Assembly: GCA_017540385.1 (NCBI GenBank)
Contig: JAFYBD010000210.1
Span: 1-8,498, forward strand
Origin: Lentisphaeria bacterium
GTDB lineage: Bacteria > Verrucomicrobiota > Lentisphaeria > Victivallales > UBA1829
Direction of reading: 5' to 3'
DNA: 8,498 nucleotides
Each line of letters starts with the position of its first letter. The stretch's first letter is position 1. The translations under genes were made by a program, and so were the position numbers. The notes beneath the pieces were generated by a model. The model was not told the DNA's origin, made no database searches, and saw only the letters and a list, made by a program, of their open reading frames with translations. Of this stretch, positions 1 to 5,286 are shown in pieces.

Positions 1-2224
1 ACCGGCCGGGATGGGACGCAGTGAGGCGTTCGACCGCGATGCTCTGTCCCTCGACGAAGATCTCGGTCGCCGCACGGGCGTCGCCGCCCCAGTAGGTGCA
101 GAAGAGGATGTTGCGCACGCGCGGATTGACTTTCATGCGGAACTCAATCCAGCCGTCCGGCGAGGCGTTGCGGTAGCCGCGGTCGCTGAACCGGCCCCTG
201 CGCGAACGTTCCGATTTGAGCGCGTGGTCGGTCTCCGGCTGCTGTTCGCCGAAGTTCATCTCATCGACCGTCCGCGCGGCGCGTTCGCGCTGGCGCTGTT
301 CCTCGATGCGGATGCGCGCCTCCTCGGCCTTCCACTGCTCCTCGCTCATGTTGCGCCAGTAGACGTTGTAATGGCTGTACGGCATCTGGTTGAACGGGCG
401 GATCAGGACGGTTTCGCCGGTGGTGGTCGGAAGCGTCCAAGAGCGGTCGGAGCCGGAGACGTGCTTCGCCGCGGCGACGATCTGTGCGGCGTTGTCGCCG
501 AGCAGAATCGGGACCGGCTTGCAGGCGGCGTTCTGCAGGTCGAGCTGGTCGCGCGGATAGATGCGGTTCCGGTAGTTCTCGACTTCGCCGAAATCGCCGG
601 CCAGCAGCGTCGGACCGTAGAAGAACGCGTTCAGTTCGTTATGACCGCCGAGGAGCGGTTCGCTGCGGAACGACATGGGGATGTTCACCGTGAGCTTGTC
701 GCCGTCTTTCCAGTCGGCGTTCAGGACGGCGTTTTCGCCCGGCTGTCCGGTGGCGATCTCCTTGCCGTTCAGCGCGAACTTGACCGGGGCAGGGGCCCAG
801 CCGGGGCAGCGGATGTTCAGCGCGATCTTGCGGGACGGGGCTTTCCGGAACGTCAGGACGACTTCGCCGGACTTCGGATAATCGGTGGTCATGGCGAGCT
901 CGAGTCCGGCCTCCTTCCACTTCAGCAGGGAGGGGATGAAGAGCGTGACGAAGAGATTGGAGTCGTCGTGGAAATAGATCGCGTTGTTGTACTTCGTGTG
1001 GTTCTCGATGCCGGTACCGTAGCAGCACCAGAACGACTTGTCGGGGCTGCTGTAGACGCGGAACTGTCCGGGCTTCAGCGAGACGAAATAGGTGAACATG
1101 GAGCGTTCCGGATCCTGAGAGGGCAGGATCTGATTGAGCAGGGCGCGTTCGCGGTAGTCGCCGTAGACGGCCTTCTCCGGGTACCAGCACTGCAGATGCG
1201 CCGCCAGCTTGATCATGTTGTGAACGTTGCAGCACTCCACCGAGGCCGACGAGAGGTGCTTGTCCGCGTCCTTCGGGTTGTAGAACTGCTCCCGGTCGCT
1301 GTTGCCGCCGGTGCAGTAGGTATGGTTCTTCGTGACGATGTCGAAGAAGTTGTTCGCGACCCGGTACGCGAAGTCGTCGCCGGTGACCTCGTAGTTGACG
1401 GCTTCGGCGATGACTTTCGGGACCTGCGTGTTGGCGTGTTTGCCGGGGAGATTGTCCTTTCCGGCGGCCAGATCGTCGACGAGCATGTGATGGCGGAACC
1501 GCTGCGCGACGGCCTTGTGCGTCTCGTCCTTCGTTTCCGCGTAGAGTTTCCACAGGACTTCGCCCATGCCGCCGAACTCCATGTCCAGCATCCGCTGGCA
1601 CTGGCGGTCGTCCAGGCCCTTCGTGAGGCCGTCGATCCAGCCGACGAACTTCACGAGCACGTCCTTCGCCTGTTCGTTTCCTGCGATCTTCCACGCGTCG
1701 TAGAGGCCCGCGGCGATCTTATGCTGCGTGTACCACGGGGCCCACGTGCGGTTGATGGTCTCGACGTCGCCTTCCTTCAGACGCTCCAGCGCGCGACGGG
1801 CGTTCTGCGACATGCAGCCGATGTAGCCCGACTCGCCGTAAAGCTTCTGACAGCGCGCCATCTCGCCGATGATGTAATCCACGCGTTCCTTGAACTCCTC
1901 GTTGCCCGTGGTGGCGTATTCGAGCGAGATCGCGGTCAGGTAATGCCCCAGCGTGTGGCCGGAGAGGTCGCTGCTCTCCCAGCCGTCGTAAACCGGCGCT
2001 TTCGGAGTCTCGCCGCAGAATTCGTACATGCGCGCCATCAGGCGGTCCGGGCTGAGCGACAGCAGCAGATCGGCGTTGCGTTTCTTGTTCGCGAGGAACG
2101 GGCTTTCGAGGAGCTCGACTTCGTTCAGCTGGAACGGCGCGGCTTTACCCGCTCCGAACGAGAAGGGCAGGGCGGATGCGAGAGCGGCCGAGAAGCAGAG
2201 ACATTTTTTCATGGCTTTGGTCAT
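1..2224 (-). CDS. Secreted GH127 (DUF1680) beta-L-arabinofuranosidase-like enzyme, 3' end cut by window
   Basis: 741 codons are visible; the stop lies beyond base 1. The ATG at 2224 has AAGGA 9 bases upstream (2234-2238). Residues 1-25 form a signal peptide (basic start, hydrophobic core, cut near SFGA|GKA), so the enzyme is exported. The (alpha/alpha)6-barrel hallmarks are present: WYTQHKIAAGLYDAW near residue 165, TGG with E312 downstream, E330-C-C332 (VECCNVHN), and W399-C400-C401-Y-G-T-G. In the characterised family member HypBA1 a Glu and three Cys bind zinc, one of those Cys is the nucleophile and another Glu is the acid/base. By alignment from memory these are E330, C332, C400 (nucleophile), C401 and E312. 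After about residue 600 comes a charged linker rich in Glu/Arg/Gln and then a C-terminal beta domain (GEQQPE, TYWGGD) typical of long Bacteroidota-like members (DUF6805-like). The likely substrate is terminal L-arabinofuranosides; the exact linkage cannot be read from sequence. Confidence 0.93.
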   Translation of the reverse strand, partial: MTKAMKKCLCFSAALASALPFSFGAGKAAPFQLNEVELLESPFLANKKRNADLLLSLSPDRLMARMYEFCGETPKAPVYDGWESSDLSGHTLGHYLTAISLEYATTGNEEFKERVDYIIGEMARCQKLYGESGYIGCMSQNARRALERLKEGDVETINRTWAPWYTQHKIAAGLYDAWKIAGNEQAKDVLVKFVGWIDGLTKGLDDRQCQRMLDMEFGGMGEVLWKLYAETKDETHKAVAQRFRHHMLVDDLAAGKDNLPGKHANTQVPKVIAEAVNYEVTGDDFAYRVANNFFDIVTKNHTYCTGGNSDREQFYNPKDADKHLSSASVECCNVHNMIKLAAHLQCWYPEKAVYGDYRERALLNQILPSQDPERSMFTYFVSLKPGQFRVYSSPDKSFWCCYGTGIENHTKYNNAIYFHDDSNLFVTLFIPSLLKWKEAGLELAMTTDYPKSGEVVLTFRKAPSRKIALNIRCPGWAPAPVKFALNGKEIATGQPGENAVLNADWKDGDKLTVNIPMSFRSEPLLGGHNELNAFFYGPTLLAGDFGEVENYRNRIYPRDQLDLQNAACKPVPILLGDNAAQIVAAAKHVSGSDRSWTLPTTTGETVLIRPFNQMPYSHYNVYWRNMSEEQWKAEEARIRIEEQRQRERAARTVDEMNFGEQQPETDHALKSERSRRGRFSDRGYRNASPDGWIEFRMKVNPRVRNILFCTYWGGDARAATEIFVEGQSIAVERLTASHPGR

Positions 2225-2365
2225 GGCGTTTGGTCCTTGGGTGATGCGGAAACGATGAGGGATGATCGTTCCGCAGGGGGTTGAAAGTGGATGCGGATGA
2301 TGACTGGTACGGGGTGATTGGTGGTTATATGGTTTGTGTGACTGAAGATGATAGAAGATAAAAGA

Positions 2366-2393
2366 ATAGTAAGACGGAATGTCTTTTTGACAA
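2366..2393 (-). promoter_or_regulatory. Candidate promoter of the GH127 gene
   Basis: On the minus strand TTGTCA (2393-2388, 5 of 6 to the -35 consensus) is followed after 16 bases by TACTAT (2371-2366, 4 of 6). The surrounding sequence is AT-rich in an otherwise GC-rich window. It would give a leader of about 135 bases before the ATG at 2224. Pattern match only. Confidence 0.4.
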
Positions 2394-2439
2394 TATAGCC
2401 CGCCGTTCCCGAAATGCAAGCCGTCCCGCGGGCAAATGC

Positions 2440-2451
2440 GTGAAATTTCAC
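2440..2451. promoter_or_regulatory. Perfect 12-bp palindrome GTGAAATTTCAC, possible operator
   Basis: GTGAAATTTCAC is its own reverse complement. It lies 46 bases upstream of the candidate -35 box of the GH127 gene. A second, GC-only palindrome, CCCGCGGG (2425-2432), sits between them. A dimeric regulator site is plausible for an inducible sugar-degradation gene, but no regulator is encoded beside it. Confidence 0.35.
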
Positions 2452-2494
2452 CCCTCTACATCCTTACATAACGTTACAAAACCGTCCCGAATCC

Positions 2495-2608
2495 CGGAAA
2501 AAGTGTCAAAAACACCCTGTCCGATATCGGAAAAAGTGTCAAAATCTGCCATTCCGACACCGGAAAAAGTGTCAAAAACACCCCGTCCTACATCGGAAAA
2601 AGTGTCAA
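2495..2608. repeat. Four direct repeats of a 15-bp motif, exactly 33 bp apart
   Basis: CGGAAAAAGTGTCAA begins at 2495, 2528, 2561 and 2594, so the period is 33 bp each time. The 15-bp core is identical in all four copies, while the 18-bp spacers vary. Spacers 1 and 3 resemble each other (AAACACCCYGTCC...), giving a 66-bp superperiod. On the minus strand each unit reads TTGACACTTTTTCCG, with a built-in TTGACA. Spacers carry CCG-N4-CGG dyads (CCGATATCGG at 2521-2530, CCGACACCGG at 2555-2564). The array lies between the queH stop (2657) and the GH127 promoter. 33 bp is both 11 codons and about three helical turns. The array could be a protein-binding array or a dispersed repeat family. Confidence 0.85.
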
Positions 2609-2656
2609 TTCCAACACAAAGTCTCTTCAACGGCAAGAAGTTAAGAAAACGCGTCG

Positions 2657-3262
2657 TCAGACATCGTTTCCGCCTGTCTTTTTCCGGGCATTTTCCATCG
2701 CCCGTTTCGAGAATTCGCAGCCGCAGTAATTCTGCCGGTAGAGGTTCAGGAGCCGGCAGAGTTCCAGCGAACGCACACCGCCGCCGCCTTTCTTGAAATC
2801 CCACGGTTCGAAGGTATTCCAGCGCGCTCCGATCGCGTGGATCACCGCCGAGTCTTTCCTCGGCCCCAGCGTGAGCGTGGTCGTGAAATGCGCCCCGAGG
2901 CGTTCCGCGGTTTCCGCCGTCCGCGTCAGCTGCCACAGGAAACACCGTCGGCAGCGTTCACCGCGTTCCGGGCAGTCGGCATAACCCGGCACTTCGGACA
3001 CGAATTTCAGCCACCCGGCGTGGTCCCACGGGTCGGTCAGGACCTCCAGGCCGTAGTGTTTCGCCAGCGTCGTCAGCGCGTCCAGACGCCGCGCGTATTC
3101 CGCCTCCGTATCGAGATTGGAGTTGGAGAAGAGCAGCGTGAGACCGCGTTTCGTCTCCAGCACGGGCGCGATGCTTCCGGCGGCGCAGGGACCGCAACAG
3201 CAATGCAGCAGCAGCAGCGGATTCGAAGCATCGGGCATGCGGTTGTTCGGGTAAGGCGTCAT
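2657..3262 (-). CDS. queH: Epoxyqueuosine reductase QueH (DUF208 family)
   Basis: 201 residues, a usual family length. QueH reduces epoxyqueuosine to queuosine in tRNA in the cytoplasm; it is the non-homologous replacement for the cobalamin enzyme QueG. The family pattern is complete: HCCCGPC at 20-26 near the N-terminus, GERCRRCF with C104 and C107, TTLTLGPRKD at 128-137, WDFKKGGGG around 154-162, and LYRQNYCGCEFS with C180 and C182. The conserved cysteines bind an iron-sulfur cluster in known QueH. The ATG at 3262 has only a poor ribosome-binding site; ATG at 3238 (MPDASNP) is an alternative that still keeps all motifs. The gene stands alone, with divergent promoters upstream and the 33-bp repeat array downstream. 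I see no clear terminator. Confidence 0.95.
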   Translation of the reverse strand: MTPYPNNRMPDASNPLLLLHCCCGPCAAGSIAPVLETKRGLTLLFSNSNLDTEAEYARRLDALTTLAKHYGLEVLTDPWDHAGWLKFVSEVPGYADCPERGERCRRCFLWQLTRTAETAERLGAHFTTTLTLGPRKDSAVIHAIGARWNTFEPWDFKKGGGGVRSLELCRLLNLYRQNYCGCEFSKRAMENARKKTGGNDV

Positions 3263-3313
3263 AGCGGGGCAGGGGGTGCGTTTCTTTTTTTGATTCGGAT
3301 CATCCGGGTAATT

Positions 3314-3341
3314 ACCATAACCGCTCTTCCGGGAAAATCAA
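3314..3341 (-). promoter_or_regulatory. Candidate queH promoter
   Basis: On the minus strand TTGATT (3341-3336) is followed after 16 bases by TATGGT (3319-3314). The whole element, GCTTGATTTTCCCG...GTTATGGTA, closely matches the element at 7554-7582 in front of the LRR gene, which supports it as a real promoter type of this genome. Confidence 0.5.
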
Positions 3342-3382
3342 GCGAAATCGCCGTCCCGCCTGAAAAAAAAGCCGAAATCCGC

Positions 3383-3410
3383 TTGCATTTATTAAATTTG
3401 GATTTAAATT
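3383..3410 (+). promoter_or_regulatory. Candidate promoter of the first hdeD-like gene
   Basis: TTGCAT (3383-3388), 16 bases, TAAATT (3405-3410), in a very AT-rich stretch. The 10-mer CTTGCATTTA that starts it recurs at the same relative position in the promoter at 5181-5208. The leader to the ATG at 3504 would be about 85 to 90 bases and includes the hairpin at 3442-3473. Confidence 0.4.
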
Positions 3411-3441
3411 TATAGGGTATGTCTATTCATTAAGTCGCATT

Positions 3442-3473
3442 AACGTCGTTTCTCCGTTTGGAGACATGACGTT
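3442..3473 (+). promoter_or_regulatory. Leader hairpin or operator with 14-base arms before the hdeD-like pair
   Basis: Arms 3442-3455 and 3460-3473 enclose the loop GTTT. The outer six pairs (AACGTC/GACGTT) and the inner CTCC/GGAG are perfect; overall there are 12 Watson-Crick pairs, one G-U and one mismatch. It ends 17 bases before the ribosome-binding site GAGGAGAG (3490-3497). It could act as RNA (leader structure, stability) or as DNA (operator with AACGTC half-sites). No T-run follows, so it is not an intrinsic terminator. Confidence 0.5.
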
Positions 3474-3503
3474 TGCGTATCAAAAGTTTGAGGAGAGATC
3501 ATC

Positions 3504-4073
3504 ATGTCGGACACTGGCAATCAAACGCTGTTTCTGTTCCCCCGCGGAGTCCTGTTTTTTCACGCCAACCGCTCGGCCCTGGTGATCCGCGGCCTGATCT
3601 TCTTCATTCTCGGCCTGATCGGGCTTTTCCGTCCGCTCGGGACCATGGCCGCCGTCACGATCGTCCTCGGCATCTTCCTGCTGATCGACGCGACGGGCGC
3701 GCTCTTCCTGGCGCTGGCGTGCCGGAAGCTCTACGGCATCCTCTGGAGCGTGCTGCTCTGTGCCGCAGGAATCGTGCTGATCGTGCGTCCGATGGAGGCC
3801 GACGCACTCATCATGGTGGTGCTCGGCGTGTGGCTGATCGTGACCGGCGCGAACGAGCTTTTCTCCTCCCCGAAATCCCCTCAGAAGGCGCTGCTTTCCG
3901 GCTCCGGGCTCTTCTCCATCGTGATCGGCGTCCTGCTGCTGATCGCGCCGTTCGCCGGACTGGCCGCGATCTCCTGGATCGTGGCGATCCTGCTGCTGAT
4001 CTCCGGCGCGGAAATGCTCCTGCTCGCGTGGGGCATGAAGCCCGTGAAATGGCTCCCGGGGGGCAAACAATAA
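3504..4073 (+). CDS. HdeD family (DUF308) membrane protein, first of a tandem pair
   Basis: 189 residues, the usual HdeD length. The ATG at 3504 has GAGGAGAG 6 bases upstream. Six hydrophobic segments lie near 27-43, 47-70, 78-94, 101-117, 135-150 and 152-176, arranged as three DUF308-type two-helix repeats. Family-like features are RGLIFFILGLIGLFRP at 29-44, the repeated small-residue and Gly-rich helices, and PFAGLAAISW (149-158) followed by LLLISGAEM. In E. coli HdeD takes part in acid resistance at high cell density. The biochemical function is unknown, and transfer of that role here is only inference. It is followed after 73 bases by a same-length paralogue on the same strand, probably in one transcript from the promoter near 3383-3410. 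Confidence 0.88.
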   Translation: MSDTGNQTLFLFPRGVLFFHANRSALVIRGLIFFILGLIGLFRPLGTMAAVTIVLGIFLLIDATGALFLALACRKLYGILWSVLLCAAGIVLIVRPMEADALIMVVLGVWLIVTGANELFSSPKSPQKALLSGSGLFSIVIGVLLLIAPFAGLAAISWIVAILLLISGAEMLLLAWGMKPVKWLPGGKQ

Positions 4074-4082
4074 GACCGGTTT

Positions 4083-4120
4083 CGGAGGTTTCCGGCGCGA
4101 TTTTCGGGCCCCGGCCTCCG
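4083..4120 (+). promoter_or_regulatory. Intercistronic stem-loop between the two hdeD-like genes
   Basis: CGGAGG (4083-4088) pairs with CCTCCG (4115-4120), and CCGG (4092-4095) pairs with CCGG (4111-4114): ten GC-rich pairs with a 3-base bulge and a 15-base loop. No T-run follows. It could protect or process the two-gene message. The second gene's ribosome-binding site AGGAAAGGA lies just downstream. Confidence 0.35.
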
Positions 4121-4146
4121 GTTTGTGACAGGAAAGGATTCGACAC

Positions 4147-4716
4147 ATGCGCAATCAATTTCGTGAACTTGGCGACAGGATCGGCCAGACCTCGCGGAAA
4201 CTTTTCTCGTTTCACGCGACGCGTCCCGTGCTGATGATCCGCGGCCTCATCTGCTTCATCCTCGGTCTGCTCGGCATCTACGAACCGGTGTTCGTCCTCA
4301 CGACCGCTACGCGCATCATCGGCGGCGTGATCCTCTGCGCCGGCATCCTCGCGCTTCTGATCGCGCGGAACAACCGCCGTGCCATGGATTTGATCTGGGT
4401 CGCGCTGCTCTTCCTCGCGGGTTTCGCGCTGATCTTCTGGCCGCTCTTCTTCGACGCTGTCGTGATGGTCGCCGCGGGCATCTGCCTGATCGTGGCAGCT
4501 CTGCACGTCTTCCTCACGGTCGGACGCAACACCACCCCGTCGACGTTCCCTGTGAATGGTTTCATCGCGCTGATCGTGGGCGTGATCCTGGTCGCCGCGC
4601 CGTTCGCCGGAGTGGCCGCGATCTCCTGGGTGCTGGCTCTGCTGCTCCTCATCGCGGGCGCGGAAATGGTTCTGCTGTCGCTCGGGCTCCATCCCGATAA
4701 ATGGTTCATGCCCTGA
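4147..4716 (+). CDS. HdeD family (DUF308) membrane protein, second of a tandem pair
   Basis: 189 residues, exactly the length of its upstream paralogue. The ATG at 4147 has AGGAAAGGA (4130-4138) upstream. The N-terminus (MRNQFRELGDRIGQTSRK) is basic and cytoplasmic-looking and differs from the first copy. Six hydrophobic segments lie near 30-46, 52-72, 82-99, 103-125, 137-152 and 154-178. Shared landmarks are IRGLICFILGLLGIYEP (31-47), APFAGVAAISW (151-161) and LLLIAGAEM (166-174). The remaining loops have diverged, so the duplication is old enough for separate roles or a heteromeric complex. Function as for HdeD (acid or envelope stress) is inferred from family membership only. A weak hairpin follows the stop. 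Confidence 0.88.
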   Translation: MRNQFRELGDRIGQTSRKLFSFHATRPVLMIRGLICFILGLLGIYEPVFVLTTATRIIGGVILCAGILALLIARNNRRAMDLIWVALLFLAGFALIFWPLFFDAVVMVAAGICLIVAALHVFLTVGRNTTPSTFPVNGFIALIVGVILVAAPFAGVAAISWVLALLLLIAGAEMVLLSLGLHPDKWFMP

Positions 4717-4725
4717 CGGTTTCAG

Positions 4726-4747
4726 CCGGGCCTCCCCCGGAATATTT
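4726..4747 (+). terminator. Weak terminator-like hairpin after the hdeD-like pair
   Basis: CCGGG (4726-4730), loop CCTCC, CCCGG (4736-4740), then AATATTT. The stem has only 5 pairs and the T-tract is broken, so this is a marginal intrinsic terminator. Confidence 0.3.
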
Positions 4748-4760
4748 CAAGGGTATCTCT

Positions 4761-4927
4761 GAAAATTCGATCGGATGGATTTTCAGCGTATGGGCAAAAA
4801 GGACAATGCAGAAAGATTTGAGCGTGGCTACCTGAAGGTAACCACCGAAAATCTTACCAGTTGGACATTGTCCAGACGCGAAAAGCCGCCGAAAACCAAT
4901 TTTTAGAGGTGCCCTCAAATCTTTTTT
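4761..4927 (+). ncRNA. Candidate structured RNA with mutually exclusive stems, ending in a T-run
   Basis: No gene occupies this stretch, yet complementary segments are dense. A hairpin at 4761-4768/4777-4784 has an 8-base loop. Fold 1 nests GGACAATG/CATTGTCC (4801-4808/4866-4873), AGATTT/AAATCT (4814-4819/4849-4854) and GGCTACC-TGAA-GGTAACC (4826-4843, one mismatch). Fold 2 pairs AAAGATTTGAG (4812-4822) perfectly with CTCAAATCTTT (4914-4924). It encloses the 4826-4843 hairpin and a local hairpin TGGAC-ATT-GTCCA (4862-4874). Fold 2 breaks both outer stems of fold 1 and runs into the T-tract 4922-4927. Such a switch resembles a riboswitch or attenuator, or a free-standing small RNA. I do not recognise a known class. 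The strand is chosen from the T-run and from the same-strand neighbours. Confidence 0.4.
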
Positions 4928-4938
4928 CAATGTTCCCC

Positions 4939-4973
4939 GCGCCGGATGGCGGTTTCCCAACCCCGTCCGGCGC
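4939..4973. repeat. Inverted repeat with perfect 8-bp arms GCGCCGGA/TCCGGCGC
   Basis: Arms 4939-4946 and 4966-4973 are perfectly complementary around a 19-base loop in which GG (4951-4952) and CC can pair further. The following TTGCTGTTTGTCG is T-rich but not a clean T-run. It may serve as a second, poor terminator for the upstream transcript or as a protein site. Confidence 0.4.
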
Positions 4974-4984
4974 TTGCTGTTTGT

Positions 4985-5000
4985 CGAAAAACGTTTTTCG
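4985..5000. repeat. Perfect 16-bp palindrome CGAAAAACGTTTTTCG
   Basis: CGAAAAACGTTTTTCG equals its own reverse complement, with an A-tract and a T-tract meeting at CG. It lies 12 bases after the inverted repeat at 4939-4973, in the gene-free stretch. As DNA it looks like a dimer-binding site or a curved segment. As RNA there would be no loop, so DNA-level function is more likely. Confidence 0.45.
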
Positions 5001-5180
5001 TCCGCTTTCATTCTATCGGATTTAAAACACCCGTTTCCCTGTTTCGAAAACCCCACAGGCAGGGGCCGGATCCCCGGGAACTGCCCTTCCTAACGCGTTC
5101 AAATTCCGGGAAAAGGATGCGAGATTTGATAGAAATGCGAGTTTTTTTAGGAAAAAGATAGTATTTTTATCGATTGACAC

Positions 5181-5208
5181 TTGCATTTACACGATTATGC
5201 GATATATT
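5181..5208 (+). promoter_or_regulatory. Candidate promoter of the XRE-like gene
   Basis: TTGCAT (5181-5186), 16 bases, TATATT (5203-5208, 5 of 6). A consensus TTGACA is also present at 5174-5179, but its spacing of 23 is too long. The 10-mer CTTGCATTTA is shared with the hdeD-like promoter at 3383. A start near 5215 would leave a leader of about 70 bases. Confidence 0.5.
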
Positions 5209-5225
5209 AACAGATGATCGTTTCC

Positions 5226-5249
5226 TATCACATTTTTGTTTTATCACAT
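5226..5249. promoter_or_regulatory. Two direct TATCACAT repeats in the XRE leader
   Basis: TATCACAT occurs at 5226-5233 and 5242-5249, 16 bases start to start, just after the predicted transcription start. A small GTTCG-AATC-CGAAC hairpin follows at 5252-5265, ahead of the ribosome-binding site. The repeats could be operator half-sites, perhaps for the encoded HTH protein itself (inference). Confidence 0.35.
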
Positions 5250-5286
5250 AAGTTCGAATCCGAACAGCCTCGGAAAGGAGCCAAAC

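Noticed and set aside
11..2284. A 757-residue open frame on the plus strand opposite the GH127 gene
   Set aside because: It is a shadow: the GC-rich codon bias of the true minus-strand gene keeps this frame open. Its translation is Arg/Val/Ala-rich without domains, and the minus strand carries a signal peptide and all GH127 motifs.
2440..2796. Plus-strand frame with 11-residue EKVSK repeats, and minus-strand frame (2448-2945) with FDTFS repeats
   Set aside because: The repeats come from the 33-bp DNA period. Neither frame has a ribosome-binding site, and both run into the antisense or alternate frame of queH.
3480..4692. Long minus-strand frames opposite the hdeD-like genes, rich in Asp/His/Gln/Arg
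   Set aside because: These are antisense of hydrophobic codons and have no start signals; the plus-strand genes have good ribosome-binding sites and family motifs.
4801..4873. GGACAATG...CATTGTCC as terminal inverted repeats of a tiny mobile element
   Set aside because: No flanking target-site duplication is visible, and the nested inner pairings fit an RNA fold better. Genome copy number would settle this.
4706..5056. A 116-codon minus-strand frame in the gene-free stretch
   Set aside because: It starts at GTG without a ribosome-binding site, has no recognisable domain, and covers the structured RNA candidate and palindromes.
5058..5085. GGCAGGGG...CCCC...CTGCC dyad as a riboswitch or terminator
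   Set aside because: The stem needs a 6-base bulge and is not followed by a T-run; it looks like chance in GC-rich sequence.
5251..5266. GTTCGAATCC, identical to a tRNA T-arm consensus
   Set aside because: No acceptor stem, D-arm or anticodon arm can be drawn around it; it only forms a 5-bp hairpin.
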